A stretch of DNA of 64,000 nt from Paraburkholderia tagetis (lineage in GTDB: Bacteria > Pseudomonadota > Gammaproteobacteria > Burkholderiales > Burkholderiaceae). The translations under genes and the position numbers were made by a program. Shown one piece after another: positions 1 to 8,435 of this stretch (positions within the stretch are counted from its first letter, which is position 1; the number at the start of each line of letters is the position of its first letter). The notes under the pieces are model-generated. The model was not told the origin of the DNA and made no database searches. It saw only the letters and a program-made list of their open reading frames with translations. The stretch lies in the NCBI RefSeq assembly GCF_022213065.1, contig NZ_JAKLJA010000017.1, forward strand, positions 62,001 through 126,000, given 5' to 3'.

Positions 1-695
1 AAGCCTGTGATGTCTTCGAGGATCGGCGTGATGTAGGTGAACACCGAGAAGAGGCTGGCCGAGGCCAGCACGCTCATGCCGAGCACCATCAGCACCTGCG
101 GGTTCCTGAGCACGCTGAATTCGTGCACGAGGCTCGCTTTGGGCATCTCGATATGCTTCGGCAAGCAGACTTGCAGCGCCGCCGCCGCGAGCACCCCGAT
201 GCCAGTCACGGCCCAGAAGGTCGTGCGCCAGCCCGCGAGCTGGCCGAGCGCCGTGCCGAGCGGCACGCCCAGAACGTTTGCAAGCGTGAGGCCGGTGAAC
301 ATGAGCGCGATGGCCTGGGCGCGCCGGTTGGGCGCAACGAGCCCCGCGGCCACCACCGAGCCGATGCCGAAGAACGCGCCGTGGCAGAACGCGGTGACGA
401 TGCGCGCGGCCATCAGGATCGCGTAGTTGGGCGCGAGCGCGCACAGCAGATTGCCGACGATGAAGATGCCGATCAGGCGCATGAGCGCCGCCTTGCGCGG
501 CACGTTCGCGATGGCGATGGCGACGATGGGCGCGCCGATCGTCACGCCCAGCGCATAGGCCGAGACGAGCATGCCCGCAGCCGGAATCGACACGCTCAGG
601 TCGCGCGCGACATCGGGCAAGAGCCCCATGATGACGAACTCGGTGGTACCGATACCAAACGCGGCGACGGCGAGGGCAAGAAGGGGCAAAGGCAT
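1..695 (-). CDS. MFS transporter, DHA1/AraJ-YdhP-like, 3' end outside window
   Basis: Inner-membrane drug/sugar efflux permease of the major facilitator superfamily. About 231 residues are present; the gene continues past position 1. The N-terminus MPLPLLALAVAAFGIGTTEF followed by VIMGLLPDVARDL is the typical first helix and loop of AraJ/YdhP/Cmr-type DHA1 exporters. Later hydrophobic segments include GMLVSAYALGVTIGAPIVA and a helix with the Gly/Pro-rich motif of antiporters around GVPLGTALGQLAGWR. The ATG at 693-695 starts directly with this conserved helix. The substrate cannot be read from the sequence. Confidence 0.85.
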   Translation of the reverse strand, partial: MPLPLLALAVAAFGIGTTEFVIMGLLPDVARDLSVSIPAAGMLVSAYALGVTIGAPIVAIAIANVPRKAALMRLIGIFIVGNLLCALAPNYAILMAARIVTAFCHGAFFGIGSVVAAGLVAPNRRAQAIALMFTGLTLANVLGVPLGTALGQLAGWRTTFWAVTGIGVLAAAALQVCLPKHIEMPKASLVHEFSVLRNPQVLMVLGMSVLASASLFSVFTYITPILEDITG

Positions 696-930
696 GGGCG
701 TGCGGGGGCGTGGGGTGCGGCGTTTGGGGGTGCGTTTGAGGGGCGTGTCTGGTTGGCGGCGCGGCGTCCGGGATCGAATCGCGGCGGGCTGCGCCCACAC
801 GCGCGCCAACCAAAATCAAGCGGGGATTGTACTGAAATGCGCCGCGCCGCATACGGCACGCTTTTCTTGCGTTCTTCTTACGCAACAGTGCCCTCGTGCG
901 GGCGGCCTTGACGATTTCTTCAGCTTGCGT

Positions 931-964
931 CCATGGTGCGGCCTGCTGTCGGGCAGCACCATGG
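931..964. repeat. Inverted repeat between divergent genes
   Basis: Perfect 9-bp arms CCATGGTGC (931-939) and GCACCATGG (956-964) with a 16-nt loop that can pair further (GCC/GGC). It lies in the 398-bp spacer between the MFS gene (leftward) and the DUF4148-like gene (rightward). No T-run follows on either strand, so an operator or mRNA hairpin is more likely than a terminator. The rest of the spacer (696-930) is G-rich on the plus strand and shows no gene. Confidence 0.4.
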
Positions 965-1093
965 GCCTACGATCCAGTGCGCGTTGCCCAGCGCGATGTC
1001 CGCTCTTCAGCCTGCGGGCAAGACAGCTGGCTTCGTCCGCGCCGCGCATGGCGGGTGGGGTGCATGCGCTGCTTTTCCTCCCGGAGCGATGAT

Positions 1094-1354
1094 ATGAGCA
1101 CGCTGAACACAGTACGCATCGCGGTGGCCTGCTCGGCCGCCTTCTTCGCAGGACTCGCACTTGCCGATACGTCGTCCGATCCGTCACAGGGCACGCCGTC
1201 GGCTTCGCAGGACGTGGGCGGCACGCCCATGAGCAATAGCGCCGCGGGGGCGCCGCTAAGGATGTCCCATGCGCAGGTGTATCAAGATCTGGAACGCTCG
1301 ATCAAGTCCGGTGAGCGCGACCGTCTGAACAACGATCTGTATCACGGCAACTGA
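1094..1354 (+). CDS. Small exported DUF4148-like protein
   Basis: Protein of 86 residues. An N-terminal signal peptide (about residues 1-24, hydrophobic core VACSAAFFAGLALA, cleavage near ALA-DT) indicates export to the periplasm. After a Ser/Gly-rich linker comes MSHAQVYQDLERSIKSGERD, which resembles the short DUF4148 motif (hxRAQVxxEL...) common in Burkholderiaceae periplasmic proteins. Function is unknown for the family. The start is the ATG at 1094 with GGAG about 8 nt upstream; longer upstream frames have no coding support. A hairpin terminator follows at 1410. Confidence 0.6.
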   Translation: MSTLNTVRIAVACSAAFFAGLALADTSSDPSQGTPSASQDVGGTPMSNSAAGAPLRMSHAQVYQDLERSIKSGERDRLNNDLYHGN

Positions 1355-1409
1355 GGCACGAACGGAGACCTCGAACACAATCGTGGCCGGGCCGGCCGCC
1401 GGCGACGCA

Positions 1410-1435
1410 AAGGGCGCTCATGAGGCGCCCTTCGT
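1410..1435 (+). terminator. Hairpin terminator after the DUF4148-like gene
   Basis: Stem AAGGGCGC (1410-1417) / GCGCCCTT (1425-1432) with a 7-nt loop, 55 bp after the stop codon. The tail (CGTGTGTCC) is poor in T, so termination may be partial. The stem is symmetric and could also serve the convergent regulator gene ending at 1488. Confidence 0.5.
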
Positions 1436-1441
1436 GTGTCC

Positions 1442-1452
1442 GGGGGGGGGGG
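1442..1452. repeat. Run of 11 G
   Basis: Homopolymer of eleven G on the plus strand between the terminator hairpin and the end of the convergent regulator gene. It is outside coding sequence. Such runs are slippage-prone and also a common place for assembly length errors. Confidence 0.9.
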
Positions 1453-1487
1453 CGCTCGAGGGGCACGCGCAAGCATCTTTGCATACA

Positions 1488-3269
1488 TCAGTGCGTCGGC
1501 CCGTCGCCGATATGCTGTTCGATGCGCCGCATGCGTCCGCTCGCGCGATACGGCTGGAACCAGGGATTCATGCGCAGTTCGCACAGGCGCGAGCTACGTT
1601 CGGCGAGGGCCGCGTCCAGCCACTGGAACATCTCATTGGGCTGCGCGAGCCGCGCATAGGCCTCGGCAATCAGCAAGGGCGAGGTGTACTGCCGGCGCCG
1701 ACGCGCCAGCAGGTCGTCCAGATACCAGTGCAGCACCGCGTCGTAGCCGCCCGTTTCCCAATGCATGCGGATCGCCGCCGAGCGCGCGTGCAGATTGCAG
1801 CGTTCGAGCGCTTCCGAGGTTGCGTCCACGGCCTGCGCAAAGAGCTTCTTCACTTCGAACGCCGTCGCCAGCACCTGGTACACGAGCGGCGAATGCTCCA
1901 TGTGACCCGGCGAGAGATATTCGCAGACGACTTGCGCGTGCTGACCCGCAAGGATCATCCCAAAGGCGCGCGAGCCCAGGAACGCGTGCGGATCGATTTT
2001 CTCGGCGCGCGTCATCGCTGCCTGGCCTTCCGCATGGCGGCCCGCCGCGAGCAGTAGCCGCGCGTAGAGCCGGTGCGCCTCCGGATAGCTGGGATTGCGC
2101 CGCAGCGCTTCCTTGAAGCCCGCCTCGGCGCGCGGCCAGTCCCAGTCGAAGAAGTAGCGCACCGCGGCGAGCGCGTGATGCGCCTCGGGCAGATCGGGGT
2201 CGAGTTCCAGTGCGCTTTGCGCGAGGGCGCGGGCGATGGGCCAGCCGTCGTCGGGCGCGAACAGGCCGTGCACGACCGACGCCCCGTAGTAATTCGAGAG
2301 CCCCGCGTAACCCAGCGCGTAGTTCGGGTCGTGCTCGAGCGCCGTTTCGAAATAGGCGCGGCTGCGGGCGAAGTCTTCGCCGTCGATGCCATGCTGGCCG
2401 CAGAATCCCGCATCGAAATGCACGCGCCGATACCAGAAGTAACGCCCGCGCACATAGGCGTCGTGTGCGGCAGGGTCGACGGGCAGCCGCCGCGCGAGCA
2501 AGGAGCGCTGCTGTTCGGAGAGCGTGGAGGCGAGCTCCTGCGCGAGCGCGGCGGCGGCCTCCTTGAGGATGTCGAGGGCGCCCTGTGCCACCGGCTCGTG
2601 AGCGCGGCTCCAGATCTGCACTTCGTCGGCGCAGCGAATCAGACGCGTGAGAATGCGTACCTGGTGCGCCTCGCGCGAGAACGAACCTTCTAGCACGTAG
2701 TCGAGCTTGAGTTCGCGTGCGATCTCGCCGATGCTCTTGGCCGTATCGCGATAGCGCGCCGCGGTCGTGCGCGCGATCATGCGCAGACGGTCCGCGCCGA
2801 GCGCGCCGAGCGTGGCCGAGATTTCGTCGGCGAGCGCACTGCACAGATATTCCTCTTTCCCCTCGCCCGTGAGGTTTGCAAACGGCAGCACCAGCACGCG
2901 CACGGCGTCGTGCGCGCCGCTGGGCTCCGCGGCGGCAGCCTGGCTCGCGAAGCTCGCGCCGTCGAGCCGGTAGCCCTTGCCCTTCACGGTGACGAGATGG
3001 CGTGGCTGCGCCGGGTCGTCGGCGAGCGCGATGCGGATCTTGCGGATCGCGGTGTTGATGCCGTTCTCCGTATCGCGATACGGATTGCCGTGCCATAGCC
3101 GCTCGACGATGTCCGCGCGCGAGATCAACTCGCCGTTGCGGGACGCGAGCAGGATAAGGAGATCCATCGGCAACCGTTCCAGTCGCACTTCTTCGCCCGC
3201 GCGCCGAAGCTGATAGCGCTCGACGTCGAGCTCGAAATCCGCGAACCGGATGATTCGATCCGTCGGCAT
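1488..3269 (-). CDS. Winged-helix transcriptional regulator with TolB-like and TPR domains
   Basis: Predicted 593-residue regulator. Residues about 1-105 form an OmpR/PhoB-type winged helix (IIRFADFELDVERYQLRRAG, recognition region TAIRKIRIALADD, wing TVKGKGYRLDG) of the CadC/Trans_reg_C kind. Residues about 125-250 match the TolB-like/FlgO-like domain often found after such DNA-binding domains (VLPFANLTGEGKEEYLCSAL, then ELKLDYVLEGSF). The remainder is helical TPR-type repeats (LGYAGLSNYYG, PEAHHALAAVRYFFDWDWPR, PEAHRLYARLLLAAGRH). There is no transmembrane segment, so it should be cytosolic. The ATG is preceded by GGGGGA. The target genes and inducing signal are not evident. Confidence 0.8.
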   Translation of the reverse strand: MPTDRIIRFADFELDVERYQLRRAGEEVRLERLPMDLLILLASRNGELISRADIVERLWHGNPYRDTENGINTAIRKIRIALADDPAQPRHLVTVKGKGYRLDGASFASQAAAAEPSGAHDAVRVLVLPFANLTGEGKEEYLCSALADEISATLGALGADRLRMIARTTAARYRDTAKSIGEIARELKLDYVLEGSFSREAHQVRILTRLIRCADEVQIWSRAHEPVAQGALDILKEAAAALAQELASTLSEQQRSLLARRLPVDPAAHDAYVRGRYFWYRRVHFDAGFCGQHGIDGEDFARSRAYFETALEHDPNYALGYAGLSNYYGASVVHGLFAPDDGWPIARALAQSALELDPDLPEAHHALAAVRYFFDWDWPRAEAGFKEALRRNPSYPEAHRLYARLLLAAGRHAEGQAAMTRAEKIDPHAFLGSRAFGMILAGQHAQVVCEYLSPGHMEHSPLVYQVLATAFEVKKLFAQAVDATSEALERCNLHARSAAIRMHWETGGYDAVLHWYLDDLLARRRRQYTSPLLIAEAYARLAQPNEMFQWLDAALAERSSRLCELRMNPWFQPYRASGRMRRIEQHIGDGPTH

Positions 3270-3459
3270 GGAAGGTCCCCCGATGCGACATCATGGACCG
3301 TGCGCGACGGCGTCTCGTCTAAGGAATGTCCAGCAGATGGCGTGGACGACCCTGACGGCGCGCGCGGTGCATGCAGTGCGGGCGGTGCAGGCAGTCGCTC
3401 GGTGGGTCGAATCGGCTGCCAGACTTAAATTTAGCGGCTCGCGCGGCGACCTTCAAGAA

Positions 3460-4314
3460 TCAACCGTCGAGCGCATCGCCATGGCGGCCCGCGCCCGCGG
3501 CGAAGCGCGCGGCGAGTTCGAGCCCTTCGTCCATGACCGCGCGATAGCCGCCGGCGCCTTCGCGGCGCAACGCTTCGGCGAGATCGGCCAGCGGGCTGTT
3601 TTCCCAGGCCGAGCGGCGGTCCGCGAGCAAGGCCGCCTGCGGGAATGCCGCGAGTTGCGCCGCGAGCGCCTGCGCTTGCTCGCGCGCCGTCCCGGGCTTC
3701 ACGACGCGGTTTGCGAGGCCGAAGGCGAGGGCTTCCTGCGCGTTTACCGCGCGCCCCGTGAGAATCAGGTCGAGCGCGCGCGACAGGCCGATGAGGCGCG
3801 GCAGGCGCACCGTGCCGCCGTCGATGAGCGGCACGCCCACGCGCCGGCAGAACACGCCGAGCACGGCGTCTTCTTCCACGATGCGCAGATCGCACAGGAG
3901 CGCGAGTTCGAGGCCGCCGGCGACGGCGTATCCCGAGATGGCGGCGATGGCGGGCTTGGCGAGCGCCATGCGCGTGGGGCCGAGCGGGCCCGGGCCGCTG
4001 CCGTCGGCGTGGACTTCGTTGCGCCGCGCGTCGTCGTTGAGCGCACCCAGGTCGGCGCCTGCGCAAAACGTGCCGCCCGCGCCGAACAGCACGGCCACGC
4101 GCCATTGCGGGTTGGCTTCGAAGCGCGCGAAGGCGGCGGCCAGCGCCTCGGCCACGGGACGGTCGATGGCGTTGCGCCTCTCGGGCCGCTCGAGCACGAT
4201 GGTCGCGACCTGGGCGCGCGCTTCGATGCGCACGTGGTTACCAAAGATCTCGGTGGTCTCGGTAGCCTCGGTGCTCGCGGCGGGAATGAGGTTTGCGTGC
4301 TTTGCGTTATCCAT
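3460..4314 (-). CDS. Enoyl-CoA hydratase/isomerase (crotonase) family protein
   Basis: Crotonase-fold protein of 284 residues. The oxyanion-hole segments are visible: GAGGTFCAGADLGAL and AVAGGLELALLCDLRIVEED. The glutamate matching rat hydratase Glu144 is present (LEL), but the region matching Glu164 reads VFCRRVGVP, with no glutamate. Hydration by the classical two-Glu mechanism is therefore doubtful, and isomerase, hydrolase or other crotonase chemistry is possible. The first about 28 residues (MDNAKHANLIPAASTEATET...) are a low-complexity lead-in. A good Shine-Dalgarno (AAAGGAG) precedes the ATG. It is a single gene with no obvious partner. Confidence 0.8.
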   Translation of the reverse strand: MDNAKHANLIPAASTEATETTEIFGNHVRIEARAQVATIVLERPERRNAIDRPVAEALAAAFARFEANPQWRVAVLFGAGGTFCAGADLGALNDDARRNEVHADGSGPGPLGPTRMALAKPAIAAISGYAVAGGLELALLCDLRIVEEDAVLGVFCRRVGVPLIDGGTVRLPRLIGLSRALDLILTGRAVNAQEALAFGLANRVVKPGTAREQAQALAAQLAAFPQAALLADRRSAWENSPLADLAEALRREGAGGYRAVMDEGLELAARFAAGAGRHGDALDG

Positions 4315-4445
4315 CGGCTCCTTTCCTCACGCGCGGCCGGCATGCGCATTCGTGGTACGCATTCAGGTGGCATAGGTCACGAAAAATTCACGATTCCCTC
4401 GTAGCTTAGGCCGCTTTTCACTACTCCGAGAGACGCGCCCTCCGC

Positions 4446-5045
4446 ATGCTGCAGATGTCCCCGTCCACGCCCACCGAGATGCCTTCGACCTTGCCATCAC
4501 CGCTACAGCACGCGTGCGGACCGCTCTGGATCGTGCCGTTGCCGGCACCTCACCCCTACGACCATGTGCGCTTCAAACGCAGCTTCGCGACCGACGGCAC
4601 GCGTCACGAAGTGGTGATCGTCGATCTGCACAAGCTGCTGGTCTGCGCGAACCGCGACGACACCGACTACGTGCTCAAGCCCGTCGACGACTGGCATTTG
4701 GGCAAGGTGCGCGGCATCCGCGAATTTCTCGATCCGCACAACGAGCGGGTGCCGCAAATGCCCTACGTGACGATCATGAAGCGGCGCGCGGCAGGGCTCG
4801 CGGGGTGGTTCGGCCTCGCGCACGAGGGCGTGGTGGCGTTTCGCAACGGCCAGCATCGTGCGCGCTATCTTGCATGGGCCGGCGCGATGTGGCTGCCCGT
4901 GGAAGTGCACGAGCGCGAAGCGTCGCTGCTGCTCGAGCTATGCGGTGCCGTGGAACTGGACGAGAGCGGGCGGGGCGCAACGCAGAAGCCGGCATTGCGC
5001 GAGGGGTTAGCGCGATGCCGGGTTACCGCTATGCCGCCTCGCTAG
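4446..5045 (+). CDS. Plasmid fertility inhibition factor-like protein
   Basis: Protein of 199 residues, cytosolic, no membrane segments. The core has RHEVVIVDLHKLLVCANRDD, then YVTIMKRR and VVAFRNGQHRARYLAWAGA. The (N/D)G-x-HRxRY motif near a small-residue helix resembles the ParB/Srx-like core seen in proteins annotated as plasmid fertility inhibition factors (Pif/FiwA type). The assignment rests on motif memory only. Its 3' end overlaps the convergent LysR gene by 17 bp. The N-terminal 25 residues are Pro/Ser/Thr-rich and a second ATG at 4455 could be the real start. Confidence 0.45.
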   Translation: MLQMSPSTPTEMPSTLPSPLQHACGPLWIVPLPAPHPYDHVRFKRSFATDGTRHEVVIVDLHKLLVCANRDDTDYVLKPVDDWHLGKVRGIREFLDPHNERVPQMPYVTIMKRRAAGLAGWFGLAHEGVVAFRNGQHRARYLAWAGAMWLPVEVHEREASLLLELCGAVELDESGRGATQKPALREGLARCRVTAMPPR

Positions 5046-6036
5046 CGTGTGATGTGGCCTCGTGCACGGAGGCCGGCGCGGTGGCCGGCGTAGTGGCCGG
5101 CGTGGCTGTCGTTCTGCCGAAGGCGTCGCCCACATGCTGGAAATGCTCGACGGTGTGATCGACGAAGCGCAGCGTTTTCGCAGGCAGATACTGGCGGTTC
5201 GGGTAGACGATCGCCAGGTGGGTCTCGGGGTCGTCGATCTTGTACTCGGGCAACAGGCGCACGAGCGCGCCGGCGGCGAAGTCGTCGGCGACGAGCGACT
5301 CGGGCACGATCGCCACGCCCATGCCCGCGAGCGCGGCGTGCCGCACCATCAGCATGTTGTTCACTGCATAGGCGGGCCGCAGCGTGACCTGCTGCGCGTG
5401 CTCGCCGAGCTTCGCGAACTGCCAGCTGACGCTGCGCTCCTCGGGCGGCAGCGTCACCGCCGCGTGGCGTGCGAGTTGCGCGGGCGTGCGCGGTTCGCCA
5501 TGTTCGGTGAGCCAGCCAGGCGATGCGCATGGCACGAACGTTGCCATGCCGAGCGCCCGCTCGACGATCTCGGCATTGTGGCCGGCGCGCGTGGGCGAGG
5601 CCGCGACGATGCCCACGTCGAACCCATCCTCGATGAGATCGATCTGCCGCTCGGCGAGCGTGAGGCGCACGTTCACGCGCGGATAGCGCCGCCGGTAGCC
5701 GTCGATGAGCGGCGTGAGCGTGACGAGCGCCAGCGTGCTGGCGGCGGCCACGCGCAGCGTGCCGCTCGGCTCGCGCTCGGTGTGCGCGAGGGCATTCTCG
5801 AGGTGATCGAGCTCCTCGAGCACGCTGCGGCAGCCCTCGAGATAGCGAAGGCCCGCTTCGGTGAGCGAAAGATTGCGCGTGGTGCGGTTGATGAGCCGGG
5901 TATGCAGATGGGCTTCGAGCATGGCAACCGCGCGGGTGACCAGTGCATTCGAGACGTCGAGTTGTTGCGCGGCCCGGCGAAAGCTCTGCGCTTGCGCAAC
6001 CGCGACGAAGACGCGCATGGCGTGTAGCTGATTCAT
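5029..6036 (-). CDS. LysR family transcriptional regulator
   Basis: Regulator of 335 residues. The N-terminal helix-turn-helix is MRVFVAVAQAQSFRRAAQQL then VTRAVAMLEAHLHTRLINRT, followed by the LysR linker and a two-lobe effector domain (GTLRVAAASTLALVTLTPLI; GYRRRYPRVNVRLTLAERQ). The pattern is that of the CrgA/AaeR-type subgroup. The C-terminal about 30 residues are Ala/Thr/Pro-rich. It reads away from the aspT-aspT-asdA genes across a 637-bp spacer and could control them. GAGAGG lies upstream of the ATG. Confidence 0.9.
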   Translation of the reverse strand: MNQLHAMRVFVAVAQAQSFRRAAQQLDVSNALVTRAVAMLEAHLHTRLINRTTRNLSLTEAGLRYLEGCRSVLEELDHLENALAHTEREPSGTLRVAAASTLALVTLTPLIDGYRRRYPRVNVRLTLAERQIDLIEDGFDVGIVAASPTRAGHNAEIVERALGMATFVPCASPGWLTEHGEPRTPAQLARHAAVTLPPEERSVSWQFAKLGEHAQQVTLRPAYAVNNMLMVRHAALAGMGVAIVPESLVADDFAAGALVRLLPEYKIDDPETHLAIVYPNRQYLPAKTLRFVDHTVEHFQHVGDAFGRTTATPATTPATAPASVHEATSHASEAA

Positions 6037-6148
6037 CGAATTTCGCCTCTCGTATGCTGGTTGTATTTGCCGGGTTAAAGGGGCGTCTTATTCGCCATTA
6101 CGACAATATCGCCAGGCAATGGGACACGCTTTCTGTCACACGTTGTGG

Positions 6149-6202
6149 TTGCGATTGCGGTTGCGATTGCGATTGCGATTGCGATTGCGATTGCGGTGGC
6201 GA
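6149..6202. repeat. Hexamer tandem repeat TTGCGA x9
   Basis: Nine consecutive 6-bp units, mostly TTGCGA with three variants (TTGCGG twice, TGGCGA). It lies about 110 bp upstream of the lysR start codon. Copy-number change would alter the spacing of anything upstream of lysR without touching a reading frame. Confidence 0.9.
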
Positions 6203-6221
6203 TTTTAGAGGGAAAATAATA

Positions 6222-6250
6222 TTGACAGTCTTACAGAATTGCAATATTTA
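6222..6250 (+). promoter_or_regulatory. Candidate sigma-70 promoter toward aspT
   Basis: TTGACA at 6222-6227, 17-bp spacing, then TATTTA at 6245-6250 (a poor -10). It points right, giving a leader of about 415 nt before aspT. The -35 match is perfect but the -10 is weak, so an activator might be needed. Confidence 0.35.
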
Positions 6251-6564
6251 TCTCATGCGACGCCGGATTTCACTGACGTATGCGAATTCAATTCCAAAGA
6301 GCAAGGGTTTTGGGCAATGAAACACACGTAAAAAGTGCCAACCTGTGTCGATCGGTGGGAATCGGCGGCAATCGCATAGTTCAACCGGTGCCATTCAATG
6401 CGCGATGGCGTTACCGGGCCGCGCCGCGCCGCGATGGATTAATGGCTGGCCTGCGTTCGGGGTTTTGCTGTTTAAAAACGTTTGTTTTCGATGCATTGAT
6501 GGCCAGGTTGCGGCTTCGCATGGCGTATTTCACATAAGCTTGATTCGGACAGGCGGGGTTTTTT

Positions 6565-6593
6565 GTGCTTCGCGCCAAAACCTTGCGAAGCAC
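6565..6593. repeat. Inverted repeat upstream of aspT
   Basis: Perfect 9-bp arms GTGCTTCGC (6565-6573) and GCGAAGCAC (6585-6593), 11-nt loop, ending 80 bp before the aspT start codon. A T6 run sits on the left side (6559-6564), the wrong side for a rightward terminator. It is more likely a leader hairpin or operator. Confidence 0.45.
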
Positions 6594-6673
6594 GGGAATA
6601 AAGACGTGCATGTGGCGTGCATGTTTTTTTATGCATTTTTCTGAAAACTAAAACGTAAATCGGCAGGCCAGAC

Positions 6674-8356
6674 ATGATCGTCGAATTGCTGAAGTCGCAG
6701 CCCGAGATTGCGCTGTTCGTGAGTCTCGCGCTCGGTTATTTGATCGGCTCCGTGCGTTTCGGGCCAATCTCGCTTGGCGGCGTGTGCGGCACGCTGATCG
6801 TCGCGCTCGTACTCGGCCAGACCGGCGCGCGCATTTCGCCCGATCTCAAGAACGTCGCCTTCGCGCTGTTCATCTTCGCGCTCGGCTTCACGGGCGGCCC
6901 GCAGTTCTTCGCGAACATCGGGCGCGGCTGGCGCTATGGACTTTTGTCGATCATCGAGATCGTCTCGGTCATGACGCTCATCATGATCGCCGTCGTGCTG
7001 ATGAAACTCGACGCCGGCACGGCAGCCGGCCTGCTGGCGGGCGCCGCCACCGAGTCGGCGGTGATCGGCACGGCCTCCGAGGCGATCGCGAAGCTCGGCC
7101 TTTCCGAGGCCCAGGTGAGCACGCTGCAGGCGCACGTGGTGACCGCCTATAGCGTGAGCTACCTCTTCGGCCTGATCACCATCGTGCTGTTCACGAGCCA
7201 GATCGCGCCGCTCCTCATGCGCGTGAACCTGCGCGAGGAGGCCGCGCGCCTGTTTCGCAAGCTCGGCGGTGACGGCGTGCTCGACGAAGGCCAGCGGCTC
7301 GCGCTGCCGCTGCTCGAGGCGCGCGCCTTCGAGGTGGGGCCGGCTGTGGGCACCCAGGTCTGCGCATTCGAGGCGCGCTTCGGCAACAACGTCACGGTCG
7401 AGCGGGTCATGCGCGGCAAGCGCCAGATCGATACCGCTGCGCAACTCGTGCTGCAAGCGGGCGACATCGTGTTCATCGGCGGGCGCCGCGAGGCCGTGGT
7501 GGAGGCGTCGGGCAGCCTGGGTGCGGAAGTCTCGGGCGAAGGCTTCGTGAAGTTGCTCGCGCAACGTGTGGACGTGATGCTCACGCGTCGCGAAGCCGAC
7601 GGCCTCACGCTCGCGCAGATGCGCGAGCGCGCCGCGCCCGAAGCGGGGCGCGGCATCTACGTGGGCGCGATCACGCGTCTGGATGCCACGGTGCCCGCGC
7701 TGCCCGGCACGGTGGTGCGGCGCGGCGACGTGCTCACGCTGGTCGGCGCGCCCACCGACGTCGCGCGCGGCGCGCAGCGCCTCGGCTACGTGATCCAGCA
7801 GACCCAGAAGACCGACTTCGTCTACCTCGGCCTCGGCGTGCTCGCAGGCATGATGATCGGCCGCCTCGGCGTGCATGTGGGCGGCGTTGCGCTGGCGCTC
7901 GGCACGGGCGGCGGGTGCCTGCTCTCGGGCCTCTTCTTCGGCTGGCTGCGCTCGCATTTCCCCGTGGTCGGCTCGCTGCCCTCGGCGGCGGCGCAAGCGC
8001 TCAAGGACTTCGGCCTCGCGACCTTCATCGCGGCCGTGGGGCTCTCGGCCGGACCGGACGCCATCAAGCTCGTGCGCGAGTACGGTTTCGCGCTGCCGCT
8101 CGCCGGCATCCTGATGGTGCTGATTCCCGGTCTCCTTTCGCTCTGGATCGGGCGCCTGTTTCTCAAGCTCGAAGCGCCGATGCTGCTCGGCGCGATTGCA
8201 GGCCAGCAGTGCAGTACGCCGGCGATCAGTGCGCTCGTTGGCGTGACCGGCAATTCGACGCCGGTGATCGGCTACACGATCACCTATGCACTGTCGAATA
8301 TTTTGTTGCCGCTCATGGGGCCCGTGGTGGTTGGGCTCGCCACTAAATTCGGCTGA
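6674..8356 (+). CDS. Aspartate:alanine exchanger family transporter (first copy)
   Basis: Inner-membrane antiporter of the AspT/AAEx family, 560 residues, the usual length. An N-terminal block of helices (ALGYLIGSVRFGPISLGG, AFALFIFALGFTGGPQFF, GLLAGAATESAVIGTASEAI) is followed by a soluble part of about 180 residues with two TrkA-C/RCK_C-like segments (FEVGPAVGTQV..., GIYVGAITRLDATVPALPG). A second helix block then repeats the pseudo-symmetric motif (TGGGCLLSGLFFGWLR, DFGLATFIAAVGLSAGP, AGQQCSTPAI). It is the first of three collinear genes ending in aspartate decarboxylase. The family swaps aspartate for alanine. This copy diverges clearly from the next one, so its substrate could differ. 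Confidence 0.88.
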   Translation: MIVELLKSQPEIALFVSLALGYLIGSVRFGPISLGGVCGTLIVALVLGQTGARISPDLKNVAFALFIFALGFTGGPQFFANIGRGWRYGLLSIIEIVSVMTLIMIAVVLMKLDAGTAAGLLAGAATESAVIGTASEAIAKLGLSEAQVSTLQAHVVTAYSVSYLFGLITIVLFTSQIAPLLMRVNLREEAARLFRKLGGDGVLDEGQRLALPLLEARAFEVGPAVGTQVCAFEARFGNNVTVERVMRGKRQIDTAAQLVLQAGDIVFIGGRREAVVEASGSLGAEVSGEGFVKLLAQRVDVMLTRREADGLTLAQMRERAAPEAGRGIYVGAITRLDATVPALPGTVVRRGDVLTLVGAPTDVARGAQRLGYVIQQTQKTDFVYLGLGVLAGMMIGRLGVHVGGVALALGTGGGCLLSGLFFGWLRSHFPVVGSLPSAAAQALKDFGLATFIAAVGLSAGPDAIKLVREYGFALPLAGILMVLIPGLLSLWIGRLFLKLEAPMLLGAIAGQQCSTPAISALVGVTGNSTPVIGYTITYALSNILLPLMGPVVVGLATKFG

Positions 8357-8435
8357 TTTCGGCCGAGTTCTGGCTGATACCCGCCGTCCAATTTCAACGG
8401 CAGCAAGCAGTGACTTTTAACCATGCGAGGGCACG

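Larger units (their letters stand above)
6037..6673. promoter_or_regulatory. Long AT-richer spacer between lysR and the aspartate module
   Basis: 637 bp without a convincing gene and visibly richer in A/T than the surrounding coding sequence, especially after 6200. It holds a hexamer tandem repeat (6149-6202), a perfect TTGACA (6222-6227), a 9-bp inverted repeat (6565-6593) and a repeated CGTGCATG just upstream of aspT. It is large enough for divergent promoters, a long 5' leader or a small RNA. Short frames in it have no Shine-Dalgarno or family signature. Confidence 0.5.

Noticed and set aside
6565..6593. Inverted repeat considered as a terminator before aspT
   Set aside because: The T-run is on the wrong side for rightward transcription and becomes an A-run leftward.
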